Part shown: positions 33,864 to 40,203 of the stretch, one piece after another
Layout: each line of letters opens with the position of its first letter
Numbering within the stretch: the stretch's first letter is position 1
NCBI GenBank assembly: GCA_017474205.1
Contig: JAFVID010000017.1
Location: forward strand, 1 to 40,203
Reading direction: 5' to 3'
Length of the DNA: 40,203 nucleotides
Source: Clostridia bacterium
Lineage (GTDB): Bacteria; Bacillota; Clostridia; Oscillospirales; Acutalibacteraceae
Notes under the pieces: model-generated
What the model was told of the DNA's origin: nothing
The model's input: only the letters and a program-made list of their open reading frames with translations
The model's database searches: none
Program-made: the position numbers and the translations under genes

Positions 33864-34640
33864 TTAGAAAATTTGAATTGGCTCAATGGATTTTGCAACA
33901 CCCGTGGATTTGTCGATATCTATTACCGCACCGCAAAGGTAACATTCACCCTCTGCTGCGGAAAATCTTACGGGGAGTTTATCCTTCATTAGCGATATTG
34001 ACTGATGAGGGCAAACACCAAGCACCGAATTATATGGTCCTGTCATTCCGAGGTCGGTAATATAGGCGGTGGAATTACCTATAATTTGGGCATCGGCGGT
34101 GGGGGTATGGGTATGGGTGCCAAGGACAGCGGAAACTTTACCCTCAAGATAATATCCCATCGCCTTTTTTTCCGATGTTGCTTCGGCGTGGAAGTCAACT
34201 ATAATAATTTTGCATCCGTCATCCTGCGCCCTTTTAACAAGGCGGTCGGCACAATCAAAGGGGGATTCTAAAGCATCCATATATACCGTGCCTTGGATAT
34301 TTATAACGGCGGCGAGGTATGAACCTTTATCTACCACACAATATCCGCTACCGGGGGCATTCTTTGGGAAATTGTCGGGGCGGAGAATGAAGGGATTTGT
34401 AGACAAGGTATCGTATATCTCTCGACGTCGGAAGGAATGATTTCCCCCCGTGATAACGTCGGCTCCGCTATCTAAAATATGTTGTGCAGAATAAGGGGTG
34501 ATACCGTTTCCATCGGCGGAGTTTTCTCCGTTTACCACCACCAAATCGGCATTATAAAGTTTTTTTAACTGGGGTAAGCGTTTTCGAAGAAATTCGCAAC
34601 CCGATGAGGACACAACGTCCCCTATGGCGAGAACAATCAT
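33864..34640 (-). CDS. ymdB: YmdB-family metallophosphoesterase
   Basis: A 258-residue calcineurin-like phosphoesterase of the YmdB family, known in Bacillus as a 2',3'-cyclic nucleotide phosphodiesterase that influences biofilm and motility decisions. The metal-binding motifs are in order: IGDVVSSSG (D8), VNGENSADG (E39, N40), GGNHSF (N67, H68), VDFHAEATSEK and GTHTHTPTAD. YITDLGMTGPYNSVLG is also family-typical. The start at 34640 has AGGGGA. It is 61 nt downstream of the P-loop kinase-like gene with its own likely promoter, and is followed by a terminator that overlaps the next gene's ribosome-binding site. Confidence 0.93.
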   Translation of the reverse strand: MIVLAIGDVVSSSGCEFLRKRLPQLKKLYNADLVVVNGENSADGNGITPYSAQHILDSGADVITGGNHSFRRREIYDTLSTNPFILRPDNFPKNAPGSGYCVVDKGSYLAAVINIQGTVYMDALESPFDCADRLVKRAQDDGCKIIIVDFHAEATSEKKAMGYYLEGKVSAVLGTHTHTPTADAQIIGNSTAYITDLGMTGPYNSVLGVCPHQSISLMKDKLPVRFSAAEGECYLCGAVIDIDKSTGVAKSIEPIQIF

Positions 34641-34676
34641 TTCGTCCCCTCTTTTCTAACGTGAATTTATAAATTT

Positions 34677-34705
34677 ATTTTGCCATAAAGCTATATATTT
34701 GTCAA
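34677..34705 (-). promoter_or_regulatory. Probable promoter for ymdB
   Basis: A perfect TTGACA (34700-34705, overlapping the preceding gene's stop) with CAAAAT (34677-34682) at 17-nt spacing on the - strand, about 35 nt before the ymdB ATG. Confidence 0.6.
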
Positions 34706-35205
34706 CGATTATGAGTATTTAATTTTTGTAGGAATCCATCCGCTTCGCTTCGATTTTTGAAGATAAAAATATTCTTGTTTGAATATTTTTTTAGAAGTTC
34801 CATTACCTTTGGTCGGCTTTGGGAATTGTAGTTTTTAATGAACTCTATGAATTCTTCATCATAGTTTTCGGGTTCAACCCAAGGCATATCACTTCGGGAT
34901 TTGCCCTTGCGGGTTTTTATTCCATCAAGACAAGTTTCAAGGGGATAATCGAGGAAAATGACGGTATCGCATTTAACTATACGAAGTTCCATTGTTGATG
35001 CGTAGTTGCCGTCGATTATCCACTCATTTTGTTCCATTACATTTGATAATCTTTCGAGAAAAACCGATCTTTCTACGGTGGTTTTATCCTCATTCCAAAA
35101 CATCATATCTAAGTGAAACAAGGGGATATTGGTGATTTTGTGAAGTTGCTTTGAAAAGGTGCTTTTGCCACTTCCGGGGCAACCGATTACTATTATTTTA
35201 TTCAT
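34702..35205 (-). CDS. P-loop NTPase, adenylate kinase/FlaR-like
   Basis: A 167-residue small kinase-like protein. The Walker A motif GCPGSGKST is at 8-16, followed by LFHLDMMFW and WIIDGNY, a pattern shared by proteins labelled adenylate kinase-related or DNA topology modulation protein FlaR. CDTVIFLDYPLETCLDGIKTRKGKSRSD resembles the lid and base-binding region of nucleoside kinases. The substrate is not known. It lies 8 nt after the small membrane-protein gene and shares its promoter. Confidence 0.75.
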   Translation of the reverse strand: MNKIIVIGCPGSGKSTFSKQLHKITNIPLFHLDMMFWNEDKTTVERSVFLERLSNVMEQNEWIIDGNYASTMELRIVKCDTVIFLDYPLETCLDGIKTRKGKSRSDMPWVEPENYDEEFIEFIKNYNSQSRPKVMELLKKYSNKNIFIFKNRSEADGFLQKLNTHNR

Positions 35206-35213
35206 AATATTTT

Positions 35214-35543
35214 CTAAAAAATGCCCTTGTTATATTTCATCATAGCCCAAAATGATATTGCAAGTCCCATAGCAAGACATATTATCATAATTACCATTCC
35301 GATTGTTAGATATATTTGTTTTTCGGTAAAGGTTGAGACCGCTGAAAAAATACCATTTACAATGATTCCACCGCCACATATAATCATGCCTAAACCCACC
35401 TTTTTTCCAAAGGGGATTCTATCTTCTTCTGAAACTCTTTTTCTATGATAGGAATGCAAGGTTGAAATGTTACCCTTCATATTTGAAATCCCAATAATGA
35501 TACATATTACGCCAATGATGAACGGAATTATAATATTTTCCAT
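35214..35543 (-). CDS. Small three-helix membrane protein
   Basis: A 109-residue protein with three predicted membrane helices (about 3-20, 49-68, 77-100). A conserved-looking cytoplasmic loop NISTLHSYHRKRVSEEDRIPFGKKVG lies between the first two. This pattern resembles small DUF3784-like membrane proteins of Firmicutes, but I cannot confirm the family. Function unknown. It has its own sigma-A promoter and leads into the P-loop kinase-like gene. Confidence 0.72.
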   Translation of the reverse strand: MENIIIPFIIGVICIIIGISNMKGNISTLHSYHRKRVSEEDRIPFGKKVGLGMIICGGGIIVNGIFSAVSTFTEKQIYLTIGMVIMIICLAMGLAISFWAMMKYNKGIF

Positions 35544-35566
35544 AACTCATCCCCCTTCACTTAATA

Positions 35567-35595
35567 ATTATATCATTTTATTAGTGCAAAGTAAA
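35567..35595 (-). promoter_or_regulatory. Promoter for membrane protein and P-loop gene
   Basis: TTTACT (35590-35595) and TATAAT (35567-35572) with 17-nt spacing on the - strand, about 25 nt before the ATG at 35543. Confidence 0.7.
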
Positions 35596-35650
35596 TTATT
35601 TTATTGCTTTAACCCTTTGATTTTTTTACATTTATGTAATCAATAAATAA

Positions 35651-35679
35651 TTGACAAAATTCCCCTTTAGTGATAAAAT
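35651..35679 (+). promoter_or_regulatory. Sigma-A promoter for glmS
   Basis: TTGACA (35651-35656) and TAAAAT (35674-35679) with 17-nt spacing on the + strand. The start would be near 35686, leaving a leader of only about 50 nt. Confidence 0.82.
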
Positions 35680-35734
35680 TTCTATAGGTATTTACATTAA
35701 ATATCTATATCAATCTTTTAAGGAGAAATATATT

Positions 35735-37567
35735 ATGTGCGGAATAGTTGGTTATGTAGGAAAAAATCAAGCCGCTCCTATTCTTTTGGATGGTCTTGCA
35801 AAGTTAGAGTATCGTGGTTACGACTCTGCAGGTATTGCAAACATTGTTGACGGTAAAATTGAAATCAATAAGGCAAAGGGCAAATTAGCCGTTCTTTCTG
35901 ACCTTGTTGACGGTGGTTCTAAAATTGATTCCACCATTGGTATTGGTCATACCCGTTGGGCTACCCACGGTAAACCCTCTGATGAAAACTCTCACCCCCA
36001 CATGGCTGAGGGCGGTAAATTCGCCATTGTTCACAATGGTATTATTGAAAATTACATTGAACTTAAAGCAAACTTAGTAGCTTCCGGTGTTCAATTCAAA
36101 TCTGAAACCGACTCCGAAGTTGTTGCTCATCTTTTAGAAAAACATTATGAAGGCGATCTTCTTGCCGCAGTTAAAAAGACTGTTGAACATTTGGAAGGTT
36201 CTTATGCTCTCGGTATTGTTTGCACCGATTATCCCGACCGTTTTGTTGCGGTTCGTCGTTCTTCTCCCCTTATTGTAGGTATTTCCGATGAAGGTAACTT
36301 CGTTGCTTCCGATATTCCTGCTATTCTTGCCTACACAAGAAAAATTTATCATCTTAACGATGGCGATATTGTTGACCTTTATGCCGATTCTGTTAAGATT
36401 TACGACAGCGAACTCAACCCCGTTATGAAACAGGTTGAGGTTGTTACCTGGGACGTTAAGGCAGCTGAAAAGGGCGGTTACGATTGCTTTATGCACAAAG
36501 AAATCGAAGAACAACCCCGTGCTCTTCACGATACCATCTCCCCCCGTATTGATGAACAAGGCAAAATCGTTCTTGACGGTGTTAACCTTACCAAAGAAGA
36601 TATTGAAAAATGCGATAAAATCTACATCGTTGCTTGTGGTTCTGCTTATCACGTTGGTATTGTTGGTAAATATACCATCGAAAAGTTAACCCGCAAACCC
36701 GTTGAGGTTGATTTGGCAAGTGAATTCCGTTATCGTGATCCCATTGTTAACGAAAATACCCTTATGATTATCATTAGTCAGTCGGGCGAAACTGCCGATA
36801 CCCTTGCCGCTCTTAAAGAGGGTAAGAGAATGGGCGCTCGTATTCTTTCCATCGTTAACGTGGTTGGTTCTTCCATTGCTAACGAATCTGATGACGTTCT
36901 TTATACCTGGGCAGGTCCCGAAATTGCAGTTGCTACCACCAAGGCATATTCAACCCAACTTTCCATGATTTATCTTATTGCCCTTTATATGGCTGATAAA
37001 CTTGGTATGATTAGTGAAGAAGAACTTCGTTCTAATCTTTCTGCACTTTTAGACGTTCCCAACTTGGTTGAAGAAATCATCAAGAAAAACGATCCTATTG
37101 TTCGTGAACTTGCCGAAAAATACAAAGAGATTGATCACGCTTACTATCTGGGCAGAAACCTGGACTATGCCGTTGCTATGGAAGCATCCCTTAAACTTAA
37201 GGAAGTAAGTTACGTTCACTCCGAAGCTTATGCCGCAGGTGAACTTAAACACGGTACTATATCCCTCATTGAACAAGATACTTTGGTAGTTGCTCTTGCA
37301 TCCTGCTCTAAAGTTCTTGAGAAAACCCTCTCTAACATTGAAGAGGTTAAATCCCGTGGTGCTTTGGTACTTACCCTTACCAGCGAAGGTAACACCGCTG
37401 TTGAAAGCGTTAGCGACCACGTTATTTATCTTCCCAAGACCAAGGAAATGTTTATGCCCTCTTTGGAAGTAGTTCCTATGCAAATGCTCGGCTACTATAT
37501 GGCTATTGCTCGCGGTTGCGATGTTGACAAGCCCCGTAACCTTGCTAAATCGGTTACTGTTGAATAA
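35735..37567 (+). CDS. glmS: Glutamine-fructose-6-phosphate aminotransferase
   Basis: GlmS makes glucosamine-6-phosphate from fructose-6-phosphate and glutamine, the first step to UDP-GlcNAc. The 610-residue length fits. MCGIVGYVG gives the Cys nucleophile after removal of Met1, and LEYRGYDSAGIA and HTRWATHGKPSDENSHPH belong to the glutaminase domain. Two SIS domains follow (VACGSAYHVG, SQSGETADTLAALK) and the C-terminus PRNLAKSVTVE is typical. The start is ATG 35735, 9 nt after AGGAG; the frame also runs upstream through the promoter, where no start is likely. It is followed by an LbH acetyltransferase-like gene 18 nt later. Confidence 0.97.
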   Translation: MCGIVGYVGKNQAAPILLDGLAKLEYRGYDSAGIANIVDGKIEINKAKGKLAVLSDLVDGGSKIDSTIGIGHTRWATHGKPSDENSHPHMAEGGKFAIVHNGIIENYIELKANLVASGVQFKSETDSEVVAHLLEKHYEGDLLAAVKKTVEHLEGSYALGIVCTDYPDRFVAVRRSSPLIVGISDEGNFVASDIPAILAYTRKIYHLNDGDIVDLYADSVKIYDSELNPVMKQVEVVTWDVKAAEKGGYDCFMHKEIEEQPRALHDTISPRIDEQGKIVLDGVNLTKEDIEKCDKIYIVACGSAYHVGIVGKYTIEKLTRKPVEVDLASEFRYRDPIVNENTLMIIISQSGETADTLAALKEGKRMGARILSIVNVVGSSIANESDDVLYTWAGPEIAVATTKAYSTQLSMIYLIALYMADKLGMISEEELRSNLSALLDVPNLVEEIIKKNDPIVRELAEKYKEIDHAYYLGRNLDYAVAMEASLKLKEVSYVHSEAYAAGELKHGTISLIEQDTLVVALASCSKVLEKTLSNIEEVKSRGALVLTLTSEGNTAVESVSDHVIYLPKTKEMFMPSLEVVPMQMLGYYMAIARGCDVDKPRNLAKSVTVE

Positions 37568-37585
37568 TCAAAAGGCGGTTTATTT

Positions 37586-38269
37586 ATGAGCTGTGAAAAA
37601 CTTTTAGTCGAGAATCTTCTTGACCTTACTAAAACCGATGCTGCATCTATTTTTGACGGTGTTACATATCCCTTTGAGGTGCTTCCTCTTATTGGAAAGT
37701 ATATCACCGAAACACTTATCCCCTCTTTAGATAAAGAAAAATTTGAAGAGAAGGGTGAAAACGTTTGGATTGCAAAATCCGCCACCGTTGCTCCATCGGC
37801 ACTCATAAACGGACCTTGCGTTATCTTTGATGATGCAGAAATCCGCCATTGTGCATTTATCCGCGGTAATGCTATCGTGGGCAGAGGCAGTGTGGTTGGT
37901 AATTCCACCGAACTCAAAAACTGTCTTATTTTTGATTCGGTGCAGGTTCCCCATTACAACTACGTTGGTGATTCCGTTTTGGGATACAAGAGCCATATGG
38001 GCGCCGGTGCTATCACCGCTAACATTAAGGCGGATAAATCTAACGTTACCGTTCGAATTGGTGATGAAGCAATCCCCACAGGACTCCGCAAAATGGGTGG
38101 TATTTTGGGCGACTATGCCGACGTTGGATGTAACAGTGTTATTACACCCGGTTCGGTTATTGCAAGACATTCTAACGTATATCCCCTTTCATTCGTTAGA
38201 GGATATATCCCCGAAAATTCCATCTACAAAAACAAAAACGAAGTAGTAGAAAAATATACTACCGACTAA
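37586..38269 (+). CDS. GlmU-like left-handed beta-helix protein
   Basis: A 227-residue hexapeptide-repeat protein. The region VPHYNYVGDSVLGYKSHMGAGAITANIKADKSNVTV parallels the acetyltransferase half of GlmU (VPHLSYIGD...NIGAGTITCN). It has no nucleotidyltransferase domain. An N-terminal helical part (1-60) precedes the repeats. Its position just after glmS suggests acetylation of glucosamine-1-phosphate or a related amino-sugar phosphate, or a GlmU-like regulatory role; substrate is inferred. Start 37586 has AGGCGG. The operon ends at a strong terminator. Confidence 0.78.
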   Translation: MSCEKLLVENLLDLTKTDAASIFDGVTYPFEVLPLIGKYITETLIPSLDKEKFEEKGENVWIAKSATVAPSALINGPCVIFDDAEIRHCAFIRGNAIVGRGSVVGNSTELKNCLIFDSVQVPHYNYVGDSVLGYKSHMGAGAITANIKADKSNVTVRIGDEAIPTGLRKMGGILGDYADVGCNSVITPGSVIARHSNVYPLSFVRGYIPENSIYKNKNEVVEKYTTD

Positions 38270-38278
38270 CAAAACTCA

Positions 38279-38319
38279 AACCCCTCGACTGTAAAAGGTC
38301 GAGGGGTTGTTCTATTTTT
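38279..38319 (+). terminator. Terminator after glmS operon
   Basis: AACCCCTCGAC (38279-38289) and GTCGAGGGGTT (38298-38308) form an 11-bp stem with an 8-nt loop, followed by GTTCTATTTTT. Confidence 0.9.
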
Positions 38320-38338
38320 GTCCATTTTTTCATATTAT
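38310..38338 (+). promoter_or_regulatory. Sigma-E-like promoter for spoIVFA-spoIVFB
   Basis: TTCTATT (38310-38316), 14 nt, then CATATTAT (38331-38338). The -10 fits the CATANNNT mother-cell pattern, and the -35 matches five of seven positions of the sigma-E consensus. It lies 25 nt before the ATG. The sequence has no good sigma-A promoter in this gap. In Bacillus spoIVF is a sigma-E operon. Confidence 0.55.
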
Positions 38339-38362
38339 CGGTTATAGGAAAAGAGGGATAAA

Positions 38363-39169
38363 ATGAACGATTATTATAATGAGTTTGAAGATAATCAGGT
38401 AAGGGAATATTTTGAAGCACCGGTTGTACCGAAAAGCAAACGAAAAAAGTCAAAAAATGATAAAGACCCTTTTATTGCTTTTACCTTTAGACAACTTATT
38501 GTGTGCGGACTGGCACTCCTTGCGGTACTTATCTTCAGCGGTTGGGATAGTGATATATCCCGAAATGTCAGAGATAAATATATTGATCTATTTTGTCAAA
38601 AAACATCGGTAGATGAGGTAATTGGGGCTTTTTCTCAAAATAGTGGTGAAGCCGATATATCCTCTACCGATACCGCAACCTCTACTGATACCGAAGTGCT
38701 TGGAAATGCTATTATGGTATCTACCACACCTAAAGCACAAAACGTTGCACTTGTTAATACCGATATTTCCTCCCCCGTTGTAAATTCGGTGGATATGCCA
38801 ATTAAGGGGCGTATAACGTCGGAATTTGGATATAGGACGCATCCTATTTATGGCGAGGAATTATTTCATAGCGGGATAGATATTGGCGGTGATTTTGGAG
38901 ATGATATTAAGGTTGTTTTATCGGGTGAGGTTGTGGAGGCACAGTACAGCGACTCCTACGGATATTACATAAAAATTCGACATTCCGACAACACCTACAC
39001 CCTTTATGCCCACTGTCAGAAACTACTCAAAAAGGTAGGGCAAAAGGTTAACAAGGGTGAGGTTATTGCCGAGGTGGGTAGCACGGGAGTCTCCACGGGA
39101 CCCCACTGCCATTTTGAGATTATAATTAACGGTACATATATAAATCCCCGATGGGTGCTGAATATTTAG
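38363..39169 (+). CDS. spoIVFA: SpoIVFA-like membrane M23 (LytM) peptidase
   Basis: A 268-residue protein with a basic cytoplasmic N-terminus (KSKRKKSKNDK), one membrane helix (about 43-60), a Ser/Thr-rich linker (95-145) and an M23 domain (148-268). All metal and catalytic residues are present: H169 and D173 in HSGID, H217 in YAHC, and H248 and H250 in GPHCHFE. It is directly followed by an M50 protease gene, as spoIVFA is by spoIVFB in Bacillus, where SpoIVFA anchors and holds back the protease in the outer forespore membrane. A role as a wall endopeptidase such as SpoIIQ is the alternative. Start 38363 has AGAGGG. Confidence 0.75.
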   Translation: MNDYYNEFEDNQVREYFEAPVVPKSKRKKSKNDKDPFIAFTFRQLIVCGLALLAVLIFSGWDSDISRNVRDKYIDLFCQKTSVDEVIGAFSQNSGEADISSTDTATSTDTEVLGNAIMVSTTPKAQNVALVNTDISSPVVNSVDMPIKGRITSEFGYRTHPIYGEELFHSGIDIGGDFGDDIKVVLSGEVVEAQYSDSYGYYIKIRHSDNTYTLYAHCQKLLKKVGQKVNKGEVIAEVGSTGVSTGPHCHFEIIINGTYINPRWVLNI

Positions 39170-39742
39170 ATGAATAAACATAACAAAAGAGGACACAAAA
39201 CAAAATTTTCGGTGAGTCCTCTTTTTCTTATTATTGTTACCGCTCTTCTGCTTTTAGATAAAACGGGAGCGGTGCCCTTTTGTATGCTTTGTGCCATAAT
39301 TCACGAAACGGGACATATTATTGTTATGAAGTTTGTTGGTGCAGATATTAAGGAGATAAAACTCTCCCCCTTTGCCGTAGATATTAACCGCACAAATGCT
39401 TCACTACCCACCCACAAAAACATTTTTATTCTTTCGGCAGGTTTTGTATTTAATTTTATATTTGCTTTGGTGTTGTATTTTGTTTTTCGTTTTTATCCCG
39501 AAAAATGGGTGGGATATATTTTAGCGGGGAATGTTTTTGTTGGTGTATTTAATTTTTTGCCACTACCAAATACCGATGGATATAACATTTTGAAACTTAT
39601 TTTCCCACAAAATATTACACGTATTATTTCATTATTCTTTGCAATTTTGTTTTCTTTTTTTGGAATGGTAATTTTATTTAAATATAAAAATCCTTTCCTT
39701 TGTCTTTTTGGTATTTACAGTTTAGTTTTTTCGCTCATATAA
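39170..39742 (+). CDS. spoIVFB: SpoIVFB-like site-2 protease (M50), no CBS domain
   Basis: A 190-residue intramembrane metalloprotease with about five or six membrane segments. The zinc site is HETGH (45-49), and the third-ligand motif is NFLPLPNTDG (128-137, Asp136). In Bacillus SpoIVFB cuts pro-sigma-K to start late mother-cell transcription, which would include dpaAB. The Bacillus protein is about 100 residues longer because of a C-terminal CBS domain that is absent here. The ATG abuts the upstream stop (TAGATG), so translation is coupled. Without pro-sigma-K in the window the substrate is inferred from context. Confidence 0.8.
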   Translation: MNKHNKRGHKTKFSVSPLFLIIVTALLLLDKTGAVPFCMLCAIIHETGHIIVMKFVGADIKEIKLSPFAVDINRTNASLPTHKNIFILSAGFVFNFIFALVLYFVFRFYPEKWVGYILAGNVFVGVFNFLPLPNTDGYNILKLIFPQNITRIISLFFAILFSFFGMVILFKYKNPFLCLFGIYSLVFSLI

Positions 39743-39757
39743 AAAAGTCGAGGTATA

Positions 39758-40121
39758 GGCGTTGTACCCGTAAGGATACAACGCCAGTTTTATTCGCCTT
39801 ACGGCGAGTTGTATTGCTTCGCAGTTATATTCGGCTAAAAGCCGAGTGTTATTCGCTTTGCGAGTTTAGGACCTAATAAAATATCACTAAAACCGAAAGG
39901 TTTTAATATCACTTTGCCGATAGGCAAAATAACACTGTGAGACCTGCCTCACAATATCACTATTAAAATATTTTTTGAGACAGTAAAACGGATGTGCAGA
40001 AATTCTACACATCCGTTTAATATTTGTCTTATACCATAACAAGCAGGACATTTAGGCGCCCAAATTTCACTTATTAGGAGAACCTAAAACCCTTTTCTAA
40101 ACAAATATCACCTATTCGATA
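39758..40121. repeat. Array of mini-hairpins separated by a conserved 9-nt linker
   Basis: This gene-free stretch is a string of short hairpins with unrelated stems. Left half: stems at 39758-39785, 39795-39806 (CGCC/GGCG), 39816-39822, 39832-39844 (CGGCT/AGCCG) and 39854-39862 (CGC/GCG), separated by AGTTTTATT, AGTTGTATT, AGTTATATT and AGTGTTATT. Right half: stems at 39889-39904 (AAAACC/GGTTTT), 39914-39927 (TTGCC/GGCAA) and 39937-39952 (GTGAG/CTCAC), separated by AATATCACT or AATAACACT, the reverse complement form. Later units lie at 40074-40087 and 40113-40121 after AATTTCACT and AATATCACC. TTAGGACCTAA (39866-39876) marks the turn. Function unknown; no ORF spans it. Confidence 0.85.
39978..40029. 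terminator. Large hairpin inside the array, possible convergent terminator
   Basis: AAACGGATGTG (39986-39996) pairs with CACATCCGTTT (40008-40018), extended inward by AGA/TCT and outward by AGACA/TGTCT. T-tracts on both sides are weak. It lies between spoIVFB and the convergent partial gene, so termination is a possible role. Confidence 0.5.
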
Positions 40122-40133
40122 AATTGTAGTTTG

Positions 40134-40203
40134 TCAAATACTGATGATCTCTCTTATTTTTTGAGCATAATCGTTGCCGTGGTTTATGGAAAATTCGCCG
40201 TGA
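40134..40203 (-). CDS. C-terminal end of an unidentified protein (partial)
   Basis: The - strand frame entering from the window edge reads HGEFSINHGNDYAQKIREII and two more residues to a TGA at 40134-40136. The codon pattern and amphipathic end look like a real C-terminus, but 22 residues are too few to name a family. It converges on spoIVFB, with the hairpin array between. Confidence 0.4.
   Translation of the reverse strand, partial: HGEFSINHGNDYAQKIREIISI

Noticed and set aside
35680..35734. glmS ribozyme in the leader
   Set aside because: The leader is about 50 nt, too short, and shows no ribozyme-like core.
39758..40121. CRISPR array
   Set aside because: The linkers are 9 nt, the variable parts are self-complementary stems of changing length, and the linker inverts midway. 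CRISPR repeats and spacers do none of this.

Overview
The window looks like a contig from an endospore-forming, anaerobic member of the Clostridia, probably a gut species. The evidence is a dgt-dnaG-rpoD run, an anaerobic ribonucleotide reductase (nrdDG), dipicolinate synthase genes (dpaAB), a spoIVFA-spoIVFB-like pair, AT-rich intergenic DNA with near-consensus sigma-A promoters, and a rubredoxin-bearing flavin reductase. No rRNA, tRNA, insertion sequence, prophage or CRISPR array was seen.

Layout. 1-226: contig edge, where a short MutS-like reading frame on the + strand runs head-to-head into the start of rpoD; this is probably an assembly chimera. 241-3022: dnaG and dgt. 3172-5523: phosphoglucomutase and a small membrane protein. 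5598-7569: a C-terminally truncated MocR-type regulator divergent from pyridoxal kinase, with a strong palindrome between them. 7633-20971: one long co-directional - strand block. Its first transcribed part is an eight-gene nucleotide-sugar and glycan-assembly cassette (PglF-like dehydratase, WbpA, WbpD, WbpB, GT4, PglE-like aminotransferase, PglC-like phosphoglycosyl transferase, WbpE). It is followed by a WYL regulator, an FHA-SEDS fusion and its partner penicillin-binding protein. A single consensus promoter is seen at its head and a terminator at its end.

21180-24519: glnS and gltX. 24735-25355: thiamine pyrophosphokinase. 25407-27681: flavin reductase/rubredoxin, dpaB and dpaA. 27733-30680: nrdG and nrdD under a probable NrdR operator. 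30881-32007: rplT, rpmI and infC, the last starting at AUC, behind an attenuator leader of the L20 type. 32218-35543: a class B PBP, ymdB, a P-loop kinase-like gene and a small membrane protein. 35735-38269: glmS and a GlmU-like left-handed beta-helix protein. 38363-39742: spoIVFA-like and spoIVFB-like genes behind a sigma-E-like promoter. 39758-40121: an unusual array of mini-hairpins separated by a conserved 9-nt linker that flips orientation at its centre. 40134-40203: the last codons of an unidentified - strand gene.

Functionally the window joins cell-envelope work (UDP-sugar supply by pgm, glmS and the LbH protein; rare-sugar synthesis; SEDS/PBP pairs), replication and nucleotide supply (dnaG, dgt, nrdDG) and sporulation (dpaAB, spoIVF). 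The items most worth following up are the hairpin array, the compact glycan cassette transcribed into a cell-wall synthase pair, and a terminator/promoter/ribosome-binding-site overlap in front of dpaA. All family assignments come from reading motifs; no database search was run.
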